This document shows positions 20,806-31,253 of a DNA stretch of 64,000 bases, one piece after another. The translations under genes and the position numbers were made by a program. The notes beneath the pieces are model-generated. The model saw nothing but the letters and a program-made list of their open reading frames with translations, searched no databases and was not told where the DNA came from. The stretch's first letter is position 1. Every line of letters begins with the position of its first letter. This stretch comes from Adiantum capillus-veneris (lineage: Eukaryota > Streptophyta > Polypodiopsida > Polypodiales > Pteridaceae): assembly GCA_014529385.2 (NCBI GenBank), contig CM043965.1, forward strand, positions 60,969,433 to 61,033,432, read 5' to 3'.

Positions 20806-23197
20806 TTAAGAGATCTCTCTCTCATCCTCGCATAACTCAGCATAACTTCCTATATCTATATAGAGCTCTCCGTTTAAACACATATCCTCTGTTTCATTTT
20901 GTAGCTCCTCTGCATGCACCCCATATAGAGTAGTAGCATCTTGATGCTCGTCTGGCACCACCGCAGCGGCTTCTGATTGAGCATCTTCTCTGATCTCCTC
21001 CATTGATGTCGTTGTGATTGGCACATGGTAGCCTTCATACGTCCTTGCACTACGAGGGGCTACCTCTATGACGTACCACCAGTTTGATGTAGACTTTGTA
21101 GGATGAAATACTACCTGCCAGAGCCACATAACTTACATGAGAGCTTTCAAGCACATAACTTGTAAAAGGGGGATGTTAACTATTTATATACTTACTTGTT
21201 CACAATGCTCGGGTAGTACGAAAGTGTCTCTTAGGTCAGTCCATTTCTTAGTAGAATCCACCTCAAGAAAACCAGACTCTCCTCTACGCACAGTAGCGTT
21301 TCGACCCTCCATGATTATCTTGAACCATTGCACGTCGAACAAGTCGACAAAAAATCCTCTGTAATCGATCCTCAAAATCTCTTGCAGCGTGCCGAAGTAA
21401 GTGAGTTCCGCCACCACGGGATCTGCATCAGAGGAACGTCGTCGACTATACTGTTCAAATTTTGCCATGATTCCACAATCTTGAGTAAAACGCTTTTTGT
21501 CGATTCGTTCCATCCTAAAATGTCGACCTTTACACCATGCTGCTGTGTATGACTTATACTACAACGAACAAAGATTATGAGTGGCCGTTCAAACGTTTAT
21601 AAATAAAGTCACTTGCTAGTCGTACATTGCAAACTTACCTTGGTCGCGCAACCCCGAGAGTACTCCCACTCTTCTTCAGTCACTTCGTCACCGCATTGTT
21701 GTGCGCTTTTCAATTGGTTGTGCAACCATCTTAAGCTCATGAAGATTGGTAGGCTCTCCAGAACCGCTGGATAGTGCATCGGTGGTCGTCTTCCCCGTCT
21801 CCACTCGATTCGTGCCCTTTGTCGCTCTTGCTTTGCATCCTCATATTGTGAAATCCACTTTTGCATCACTGGATTGTGAAGCATGCAAAATCGGTTGATT
21901 TTAGCCTCTAGATCTTCCGTCATCTTCTTCTCAACACCGAGATTGCACATGACAATCCCAGATATGCGCTCATCATCTATGGTTTGCCATAGCGTGTCCC
22001 GGGATTTATCAAATCCGTCTAGCCACTCTCCAATGTACACTAGGGACTCTGATACCAACCAACCTTCTGCCATGCTACCCTCCGGACGTGCCTTTTGACG
22101 CACATATCCCTTAAGCGTTTTCATGAAACGCTCTAAGAAGAACATCCATCTGGAATGAACTGTGCCAGCTATTTCCACCTCATCAACTATGTGAATAAGA
22201 AGATGCACCTGAATGGTTAGTATTGTAGTAGGAAAATGTTTCTCAAACATGCACACAAGCTCCGCAGCCATGATGCTAGGGCGGCCATGGACTTACATTC
22301 GAAGAAATGCTTGATGCGAGGAAGCAAAGGAAAATGTCGCAAAACCTTTTGTGGAATTTTTGTCCCGTGGAGATCTACTCGATATCTTTCGGAATCACAT
22401 TTCGGACACTTCTCCATGTCTGTGTATTCCCCTCTGAAAAGAATGCAGTCATTAGGACAAGCGTGGATAGAATTGTAATCCATCCCCAAGTTTCGCAAAA
22501 TCTTTCTTGCTTCATCTCGGGAATCTGGCATCACATTGTCAGCTGGTAGAATGTGCTCTTTCAGCAATCTACACAACATAAAAATATGATACAGTCGTGT
22601 AAAAATCTATCAGATCATTATACATTTAGAGTTCTATTAAAGTAAACTAATTGTAATAGATCACCTGAAAAGCGCTGTGACGCTAGTGTCACTCCATCCA
22701 AACTTTGCCTGCATGTTGAGAAGAACCAGGAGTGCTTTCAATCTAGACATACGTGCTCCATTATACAATGATGTATCGGCTTCACTTTTCATATCATCAT
22801 AGATAAGCCTTTCTGAATCCATGATCGTTTCGATCATTTCATCAATCTCGGGCTCAAACATTGCCTCGTTGGGAATGTGCTCTGCATGATCATCCCCCGA
22901 GCTGTCAGAGGCTACATCTTGTGGCCTCACATATGCTGCTTGACCAAAGCGCCTGCGAATACGTCTATTGGGTTGCAAGATTGCTGCTTGTTGGCCAGCG
23001 TCAGAGTCCGACGAGTTATAATTGGCAACAACTCGATCTATAATAGATGGATCGAACTCGCCAAATTCGCGAACGTGCTGTAAAGAAACACGTCTTGTCC
23101 GTCGCACAGCATGCTTGCATTGATTACAAGGACATAAGACCCTCGTTGAGAGATAGGTGTTTCGGTTGGACGGTCCCACATCCTCGTCGCTACTCAT
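20806..23197 (-). pseudogene. CACTA transposase gene (TNPD/TNP2-like) lacking its catalytic core
   Basis: Minus-strand exons: 23197-22665, 22568-22297, ~22275-21639, ~21552-21196 and 21114-20806, most with good GT-AG borders. Exon 1 carries the transposase-associated Cys motif CPCNQCKH. Exon 2 has the TNP2 N-terminal hallmark HACPNDCILFRGEY with KCPKCDSERY. It ends at ECK before a GTAAGT donor. The next sequence, ~20 bp away, is already the DUF4218 region (HLLIHIVDEVEIAG, KARPEGSMAEGW). The following exons give DUF4216 (FFVDLFDVQWF, then VVFHPTKS...WWYVIEVAPR). The Transposase_21 catalytic domain that belongs between them is absent, apparently by deletion with breakpoints in introns. The flanking domains keep open frames, so the deletion may be recent. 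Not expected to catalyse transposition. Confidence 0.88.
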
Positions 23198-23259
23198 AAT
23201 GAGGATAAAAAACTTATAACCTGGACAACAAATTTAATATTCTATTGGCATTCTTCGTC

Positions 23260-23262
<3 letters not shown>

Positions 23263-23306
<44 letters not shown>
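23263..23306. repeat. (CT)n microsatellite
   Basis: About 22 CT units upstream of the transposase start, on the 5' side of the gene. Confidence 0.9.
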
Positions 23307-23307
<1 letters not shown>

Positions 23308-23589
23308 ACCTCACATTCTCTAGTCATGTCCAATCCCCGCACACCTCGGTCTAGAGGTGCACGGAGATCAGAACCACCGGGTTATAATCTCGTCTTTATT
23401 GGTCAATACCTATATTTGTGGGTACAAGAAATCTAGACACCCACGTCTACATGATACTGCATGTAGTGGACAAAATCCCTTTGCCTCTTCTCTAGCTGTA
23501 GCACTTCACTTCATCTTAACATCTTTTCACAGTAGATCTTTTCACTGTTCGTCTAACTCTAAACCCTAAACCGTAAGTAATTCTTGCGT

Positions 23590-23985
23590 GGACTCGATCT
23601 AACGTAAATAAGCGTAAATCTAAATAAACGTAAATCTAACTAAAAATAAAGCTAAATCTAATTTAACGTAAGTCTAATGACTAGAGGTTGTCTAGATGGT
23701 CATTGTGTCGGGGATGTAGTGACTCTTGCCGCCCTGAAGATCCACCTTCTTCCCTATCTTCTGAAGACATTTCACCAGTACTTTTGGATCGACGGAGCCC
23801 ACCATGAGTGAAGGCAGCAATACCCTATATTCCATTGAGGACTGTCTTCACCCGCTTCATGCAGGCATCGCAGTCTATGGAGACCCGCATCTAATCTAAT
23901 ATAACGTAAATCTAAATCTAGCTTAAATAAACGTAAATCTAGTTAAAAATAAACCTAAATCTAATTTAATGTAAGTCTACATATA
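23590..23985. repeat. A/T-rich direct repeats flanking the captured gene fragment
   Basis: Two ~95-bp imperfect copies of a block rich in GTAAATCTAA and ending AATTTAA(C/T)GTAAGTCTA lie at about 23590-23687 and 23888-23985, on either side of the HMA fragment. They could mark how the fragment was acquired. Confidence 0.6.
23692..23890 (-). pseudogene. captured fragment of a heavy-metal-associated (HMA/HIPP-like) domain gene
   Basis: Minus strand. ATG at 23890-23888 is followed by MRVSIDCDACMKRVKTVL, an HMA fold with the metal-binding CxxC (CDAC). After NGI comes an in-frame TAG. A frameshift later, the second half of an HMA domain reads VDPKVLVKCLQKIGKKVDL and stops at 23692. Heavy-metal isoprenylated plant proteins have this length and motif order. 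The fragment lies inside the CACTA element, upstream of and in the same direction as its transposase gene, between direct repeats. It is therefore read as a transduplicated host gene piece. Broken: one nonsense codon and one frameshift in about 200 nt. Confidence 0.75.
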
Positions 23986-24239
23986 ACCTAATCTTTAACG
24001 TCTTTTAAGATAGTTTCCTACGACGTTATAACTCTCTTCTTCCTGTGTGTGTGCGTGTGTGTGGATGTGTGTGCCAATAAAAAGAGATAAATGGTATAAC
24101 CTTTCTATCACCCATGCCAAGTATGATAGATTGATTATGCCATTTCTCTCTTGAATAATAGGTCTTTAGTTCAACTCCTCGTCGGCTAGATCTTTAGGTC
24201 TTTTAATTTTAATTAGTTTCCTACGACGCTCCCTTAGTT

Positions 24240-24458
24240 TCTCTTTCTTTCTCTCTCAATGTGTGTGCGTTTTTTTGGATCGTATGCATGTTTTCTTTCT
24301 CTTTTCCTCTCTCAATGTGTGCGTTTTTTGTTTATGCATGTTCTCTCTCTCTTTTCCTCTCTCAATGCGTGCGTTTTTTGTTTATGCATGCTCTCTCTCT
24401 CTTTTTCTCTCTCAATGTGTGTGTGCATTCTTTGTTTATGTATGTGTGTGCGTTTTTG

Positions 24459-24498
<40 letters not shown>

Positions 24499-24616
24499 AA
24501 CACTATGTGTGTGTGTGTATGTGTGTGTGTGAGAGAGAGAGAGAGGGAGAGAGAAAGAGGGGAAGGGAACATGAGAATGAGGAGAGGGAAGGAGCATACC
24601 TGGCTCTCCTTCCTCT

Positions 24617-24656
<40 letters not shown>

Positions 24657-24657
24657 G

Positions 24658-24692
<35 letters not shown>

Positions 24693-24700
24693 GGGAGAGC
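24240..24700. repeat. compound microsatellite block with a ~50-bp tandem repeat
   Basis: (CT)n, (GT)n and (GA)n tracts. From 24255 to ~24455 there are four units starting CTCAATG(T/C)GTG at 24255, 24311, 24361 and 24411, each with GCGTTTTTTGTTTATGCATG. Long open frames here in all phases are artefacts of the simple sequence. Confidence 0.85.
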
Positions 24701-24728
24701 GTTACCTGCTCTTTGCTTGAGGGCGCCG

Positions 24729-24757
24729 AAAAACTCAGATCTGAGATCTGAGTTTTT
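24729..24757. other. perfect 13-bp inverted repeat, 3-nt loop
   Basis: AAAAACTCAGATC, TGA, GATCTGAGTTTTT. It lies just inside the right sub-terminal region of the CACTA element, at the 5' side of the transposase gene. Confidence 0.75.
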
Positions 24758-24790
24758 GAGCGCGCTCGGTTATTTTTTTTACCCCAGCTG

Positions 24791-24897
24791 GCGTCGCTAT
24801 GAGCGTCGCAAATTTCTTTGTAAATTTGCGACGCTCATAGCGACGCTTATAGCGACGTTCATAGCGACGCCGGGAATTTTTTTTTTGGAGCGTCGCT
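24791..24897. repeat. CACTA right sub-terminal array with 25-bp perfect hairpin
   Basis: GCGTCGCTA-type units in both orientations. The arms 24791-24815 and 24822-24846 are exact reverse complements around a 6-nt loop. More TAGCGACG units follow to ~24897. This mirrors the left-end array. Confidence 0.9.
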
Positions 24898-24923
24898 AAT
24901 ATGAAGAGCCTCTTGTAGTGAAG

Positions 24924-25938
24924 CTAGGTGTTTTTCCACTCTTGAGGCTTCCAATAGATTCTTTGATCTCCCGTTCAGATAGGGGATGATCTAAATTTTT
25001 TTCCAAATGAGAAGGCACACTTTTTTTCCTTACAATTGATAAGTGTGCCTTTGATTCAGTAATCTCCCCATTTCTTTGGGGGAGGGGAGAGGGCATATTG
25101 GAATAAAAATACTTCGCAATGTTCATGTTTCCTTGATGGGACTTGGCTTGGATTCTAACTTGATTTTTCAAGTAAGGGATGAAATCCTTGCTCTTTTTCT
25201 TTTTCAACAAGGATGACATTTCAGGATTGCTCTTTTTCTTTTTCAACAAGGATGACATTTCAGGATTGGGCTTATCAATTTTACCTACCCATAATTTTTT
25301 GGTCCAAGCAAAGACACCATGTGCCTCTAGCAGCTCCTTCTGTCTTAAATCTTCCTTAAGTTCAATATGTAGAGCCTCTCTCTCTAAAGCAGATGATTTT
25401 TTACTAGTCATTATTCTTATTTTGGCTCTAATCTCCTTGGCTAGATTTTTGAACTTGGTCAATGCTTTTTTGGCATTATTGATGGCAACATCCTCAGGTT
25501 AAAAGCTTGATTATGGCATGCAAAAGCTTCAATGAAAATGCATTGAACTTTACTTTTCACAGTAGCCAACTTAAAAAGTGTGCTATCCAAGTGAGGCCAA
25601 GCATATTTAAAAAAGTGCTCCCCTTTATGCATTTCAAAAATAATAGGATAATGATCAAACAACAACAAAGATGAATCTAGTTTATAGCTTACCATCTAGT
25701 GATCCTGTATCAAGTCTCTAATCCTATATACCTTGTCAAGTCTAGGATCCGTGTAATAGTTGCCCTATTGCTTATTTGACCTAGTAAAGCCAGATTCCTA
25801 AAAAAAAAAGACCCCAATATGTTTGTCATACATGATACATTTCTTTCCAACGTTCTCTTTCTGTTCCTTGAATTAACCGACCCAAACAATTCTACCTGTC
25901 TTTAATACAAGTAACCATGTTTAAGTCTCCTATAATCA
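24924..25938 (-). pseudogene. L1-type LINE, middle piece
   Basis: The minus strand starts at 25938 with IIGDLNMV, the end of the endonuclease GD(F/L)N motif, and reaches DHYPIIFEM, the endonuclease SDHxP block. It continues through the linker (EREALHIELKEDLRQKE) to HPLSEREIKESIGSLKSGKTPS at 24924, the usual lead-in to reverse transcriptase. Stops are scattered through the first half; 25462-24924 is open. A 39-bp tandem duplication (about 25190-25267) doubles a PEMSSLLKKKKS segment. Bounded by the AAG duplication of the CACTA element and the AATCA duplication of the LTR element. Confidence 0.85.
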
Positions 25939-26081
25939 TGTCAGGCCTAAGACATGTAGGACTGAGTAGGCTAGGGGTTGGGAAGCTCATGCAGTTCAAG
26001 GGACTATGTTTAGTAGTCCAAGGGCCTATATATGACATGGATGTGTGGAGAGTTGCATGCATCAATTCCCGGTCTATCATA
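25939..26081 (+). repeat. 5' LTR of non-coding element copy 2
   Basis: Begins TGTCAGGCCTAAG and contains a CCTATATATGAC TATA-like stretch. Matches the 3' LTR with many substitutions and indels, so the insertion is old. Confidence 0.8.
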
Positions 26082-26165
26082 TTAGTATCAAAGTTGTGGG
26101 AGAATGGTGATGGAGGAGGGGGTAAAGCATGGAGGGTCGTGGCATTGATCTCTCATGGACGCTTG

Positions 26166-26169
<4 letters not shown>

Positions 26170-26221
<52 letters not shown>
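26170..26221. repeat. (CT)n microsatellite
   Basis: About 25 uninterrupted CT units in the leader region of non-coding element copy 2. Confidence 0.9.
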
Positions 26222-26223
<2 letters not shown>

Positions 26224-29200
26224 ATGGTAGAAGGAGGAACAACTTTGGACGAGTTAAGAGGGAAGCTTGTCATGGAGGTTTGTTAAGAAAGCAGCACAAG
26301 ACGCATGAGACGAGCAGTTTGCAAAGATTTTGAAGCTTGATGGAGAAGGACCATGGGCAGGGTCCCTTACGATGAGAGGGTGTCTTTGACAAGACCGCAA
26401 GAAGCAACCCTTGTATGCAAGAGGATAGAGCAGCACGGCATCATAGCTTGCCCTGCATCTTCATCTTTTCCTGGAGTCACTGATTGAGAAACTGTCATCA
26501 CCTTGGATCTATTTTCACAGTATTTTTAGAGGGCACCCCCCCATTACATGAGGGTTTTCCCCCACAAGTCACAACATCAAAAAAAAGATGAGAAGCAAAG
26601 CCATATTCGGAAAAAGGCGTTGCATGCATGAGCATCATGGATATTGGTGAAGGGAAACAATCTACATCAGTGTACTGCTGCCACATCTCTAAAAATTTGA
26701 AATTGCAAAAATTATTATATGAGCCAAGTATGACTTGGGATCACAAGTCAACTGTGTATGACACATCCTTGACCACGGAAGTTAGAGACATTAACGACTT
26801 CAGAGATTTGAGGTTGTAAGGTTAAGCTCCGTGCAAGGCAAGGACCTCATAATTTTGGGGACAAAATTTTATGGCACATCAAGGTAAAAGCAAGAAGTAG
26901 ATTCTCAAGAAAAGCAAGGTTTCCTAGCAGTAAAGGCACGTATAGAACGACATATGGCTTGTCAAGCAACAATATTCGATAGGAACGACCATTTATTGCA
27001 ATTCAAGAAGGCAACATGCATCTATTTCTCTAGTTTAGTGTTTAGGATTTGCTAGGACATGGCTCCTAGGCAAGTTTTCTGAACTCGATGTAGTTAAAAA
27101 CAATTATGGTCAATAGAAAGTGCAGATAAGAGTCGATAGGTTTGGGAAATTCCGATCAAATAAGTGAAGAATAGAATGGTACCCAATAAAAGAAACAGTT
27201 TGGAGTCATTTTCTCATGGTTTTGGTTAGGGAATCAAGACTACGATAAATATGCAAGGCATTTGCTGAGTGTTCCAATAAAAACATGGTCATAAGGTCTT
27301 TTGCTATTTTTTAATCATGCATGCAAGCGGAGCAAGGCTCCACACAAGGATAATCACAAACCCCTACAAAGCATATATGACTTTCCAGAGTGTAGGAAAA
27401 ATAATACATGAAGCACATTGGAATCCTCAGCTATGAGCTGAATCCAAAGTCAAAAACCATATCATAGGGTGCTATGACTTTTGATGCCAAGGGTAGTGAT
27501 TTCAAAAAATTGGTAAGTATGTTAAATTTAAGTTTCAAATTTTGAGCTTATCCAATCTTGAATTTTTTTAATTGATGCCAACTTGCCAAGCAAAGGTTGC
27601 TTTGGTCAAGGAGAGTTGGCAGCTTAATGAATTTCAATGGCTAAGTTTCCTGAGCTATCTCTTTCAATATTGGTCAATCTCATGATTCTCAATAAGATGC
27701 AAGCTCGACAAGGCTGATTCTCTATGAAGCTTGACAAGATTGATTTTCTTTTTGCTTTCACACATGTGTGTCAACAAGAGAACATGTTAGCAATGAGTAT
27801 TCAAAATTCCATTTTGTCTCTTCTTTCCAATGGACTTCTACAAAGCCAGGCTTCGCTTTAGGGCATATTGCATAGAAGTTTCCAAAGTTTGGAATATGGT
27901 ATCAGCATACACACTCAAGGAACCTTTGGAACATGTCTGCCTAATTTTTCATTGGAGGTCAATATGAACCAAGCTACGAGAGCATGCAAGGTACATTTGC
28001 GAGCTCTAAATTTCTCATCATGCATCGCTATGAGACATATTCAAGCAAAGTCAATTGGCCTAAGAGGAGAAAAAGGGATAAAGAAGTTAGAAAATTGTAG
28101 GTTCTTCTTGTTCTTTTGTGCTTTAATGTTTACTTTGGACAAAATCCTCTATTTTGCAAAGCAAGTTTCTTGGGCGATCATCATGAGAAGCGAGCCTTCT
28201 GTTGGGGTACTACTCATTGCATTATATCCAAATAAATGGTAGAAAAGTTTGGATCACTGTAAATAAAAGGATATAAGCTCACACTTTTTGTTTGGCAAAA
28301 ACAATGAACTGTGATGTATCCATGCCAATAAAAATTGTGCAAGGCACGTATGGAATCATCTCACATTGTTGAGACCATCGTTGAAGCCAAGGGCTTATCA
28401 CACTATTTTTTTGATATGCATGTTGGCATGCCAGTACGGTGGGATTCTTTCCAATGAATCATTGTTTAGGCTTTTGCTATAACATCGACTACTATGTCAA
28501 AAAGAGTTGAGGCTAGTATGTTTTGTTGCGATCTTTGTATATGTCTACAACAACATGCACTTTACATCATTGGCTCTATGCACAAGGTGCAACCAATACA
28601 TATGATTCTTTATGTGGGTAGTAAGTAGGCATGGCCTAGCTATCCAACAACTATTTCATGGGATGACATGAATGGACTAAGAGATCCTCAAAGCTGGGGA
28701 TCTCTTGTTTGAACACCTAAGAAAATCTAGTATGACTACCTTCTTTGGGGTATTAGACATATTTATCTTTTGTTCATACAGAGATATGATTATTTCAAGA
28801 TCCAATTGTGAATAAGACTCCAACTTGAGAGGATCTATTGTTTAATTTATTGCACTAATTGTGCTTATAGGAGTCGTATTTCTAGGGGTATGACCTAGCT
28901 AATGCCAAATTAATTTATAAGTGTTGATGGTCATTGATTGATCTCTTCATAGTTACTCTCAAGGAATTTTTTCCCAAGGGGTAGTGGATAAGTCAAATTT
29001 ACGCAAGTCAATTACAATCATTATGGGACACATAGACTGTCTTCGTCATCGTTAATTGCTAGTTTCAATAGCTTCTAGGCAGAATCTAACCAAGGGGTTT
29101 AGAATTGCAGAATCAAACCAAGGGATTTGGATTTCCAAGGAAACATCTAGGGTTACCATTTAAATATTCATTTATTTTTGCTAATCTTTCATTTAGTGTT

Positions 29201-31115
29201 TAACATGTCAAGGACATACTAGCTCTTTGAGACTAGATTTTTGGTAAGGTACCTTTTAGGTTTGCATAGTACACTTGACTCCAGGCAAGTAAACACTATT
29301 TTCAACCTCCACGTACGCCTATGATTTGGTTTCAGTTCATTTTTGCACATGTGTTGGTTGACTTTTCCAACTTGAATGTATATGCTAGAATGAATTCATC
29401 TATTTCACTCTTCAGAAACATGGGAAGTTCATCTAGGAGCAAGGAATTTCGGGACAATAGTGTACTAGATACATTTTTGCACTGTATAGTTGTAGACCTA
29501 CACGATAGTTATAAGTTTCCACAAGGGGAGCAACATGATCTAGGAACTCATAGAGTTTGGTTTATCCAATGTGGACGAAGAGTTATGAGGGTTGCTCTCT
29601 CTCATGTCGTTGAGTGTTTACAGTAACCTCCACACAGAAGTACCTCTCGTACTTGCTGGATGTCATTTTTCTTGAATTCATTATATGAGATATATTCCAA
29701 ATGTGGAGAATATCTATCTCTGGGACTTACAGTGGAACCCGTTTACTTAATTATGTGTCACAACATAGTCCCTATGTGATGGTCAAATCTATTTCACAGA
29801 CCATTTTAAGCATGTAGTATCAGGAAAAAAATTAGTGGAAATTTTTTTTCAAGTACTTAGAAAGACTTATTAACATTACAAGTGCTACTAAACAACATTA
29901 ACGGATGATTGTTTATGTGCATAGCAAGGCTATGTATTGTTAATGGAAATGTTTCATTATTTGTACCTAGATGTGATTTCGTTTTTAGCATTCTATTATG
30001 GTTTAAACATTTTAGCAAGGTTTGCAAATGATTGCAGTAGGAAGTATTTAGTTTCTTTTTAGAATTATTTACCTTCCTACTTCATGTGTGCTATGAGCAT
30101 CACATCCGCCATCAACATTGGAAATTGTAGTCATGAAGATGTAGGCTCGGATCTGTTTTTGCTAAGTGCATACACATTAGGTGTTATGGGACCTAGTGTT
30201 TAGCAAAGGCTAGTTTGGAACGACATGCAAATTCTTGAAAGTGGTAGCTTATGAAGCATTTCACACTTTGTGTGCATTATTTCTATGAGATTGATTGTGT
30301 GTCTCCAAATCACCATCAGAGGTCATGGCTTGGTGTGGGTGATTGTAGATTAAAATTTATATAGTTTATTAAATCCCTGTTCAATCTCTACAGTTATCCA
30401 CGTTGGGTGTTTCTAACATTGTTGGTTACTAAAAAATGTTGCAAGGAATTGTGCTCCCAATTTACCAATCATTTTGACTTTCTGTAAATGGTGGGGAGAC
30501 ACACCTCAATACTACAAGTTATTTAGAGATGGATAGGCACATTACAAGTGTTAATCTTGTGCTAAAGAATATGCTAAGCATGTACGTTAGCACAAATAAA
30601 TCCAATTGGAAAGTTTATCTCTCTAGTTAAAGTTTTCTTACCTTGAGGCAAAGCATGTTACAACTAGGTTTAGTCTCTTCATGTTTAGGTTAGGTTCTCA
30701 TCCTTGATCACTAGCTATGATGGGGTTGCTTATTGATGAGAAATGATAGCAAGTGAAGGAATTAATCTTTGCTGATGAGTTATGTGAGCATGTTATTGTC
30801 ATGTAAAGTGAGAAAAGGTATTCTTTAAGACACCTCTTTACTATAAAAGCTCATTTAAAATATTCTAGTGAGTTATAAATAGAGTCTACACACTATGTTG
30901 GTTATAGGACGATTATGCAAACGGTTGCAAAGGGAAAACAACGTGGACAATAATGATATTTTTTCTTGGTTTCATTGAACTTCCTATTGAACTGTGTATC
31001 CATCAAATGACCGCAGATCTGTGAAGGATGCCATTGTGGAAAACATTAGTGTTCTTATAAGGATATCACCACTTTTTTTTTTGAGGGCGAAAATGCTTCT
31101 CCAAGGGGGGAATAA

Positions 31116-31253
31116 TGTTGGCCTAAGGTAGGACTGAATAGGTCAAGTATCGTGATGCTTATGCAGTTCATGAGGCTATATATAGTAGTTCAACGACCTA
31201 TATATAGCAAGGATGGGTGGAGAGTTGCATGTGTCAGTTCCAAATTTCTCATA
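31116..31253 (+). repeat. 3' LTR of non-coding element copy 2
   Basis: Begins TGTTGGCCTAAGG; ends CTCATA just before AATCA. Contains CCTATATATAGC matching the 5' LTR TATA-like stretch. Confidence 0.8.

Larger units (their letters stand above)
9787..24920 (-). mobile_element. CACTA (En/Spm-type) DNA transposon, interrupted by a Gypsy element
   Basis: Termini are CACTACAAGAGG at 9787 and its reverse complement CCTCTTGTAGTG at 24909-24920, flanked by the 3-bp target duplication AAG (9784-9786 and 24921-24923). Both ends carry sub-terminal arrays of GCGTCGCTA units. Inside, on the minus strand, are a TNPD-like gene (20806-23197) without its catalytic core and a TNPA-like accessory gene (10435-20486), plus a captured host gene fragment (23692-23890). 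Removing the nested Gypsy and one copy of its duplication leaves about 6.3 kb. It is inserted in the L1 LINE. It is probably non-autonomous now. Confidence 0.93.
25939..31253 (+). mobile_element. non-coding LTR retrotransposon derivative (copy 2), short LTRs
   Basis: Diverged ~140-bp LTRs (25939-26081 and 31116-31253), target duplication AATCA (25934-25938 and 31254-31258), and a purine tract CCAAGGGGGGAATAA right before the 3' LTR. A degraded initiator tRNA-Met primer site (TAGTATCAAAG, 26083-26093) follows the 5' LTR. The 5-kb interior has no gag or pol. Its last ~3.3 kb (27815-31115) is clearly related to 51738-55088 of the other non-coding element. Exact rejoining of the LINE frame across the insertion confirms both ends. 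Confidence 0.88.

Noticed and set aside
24259-24692. Overlapping long open frames in a CT/GT/GA-rich region
   Set aside because: All phases are open because simple repeats lack stop codons; composition is Ser/Leu or Arg/Glu repeats only.
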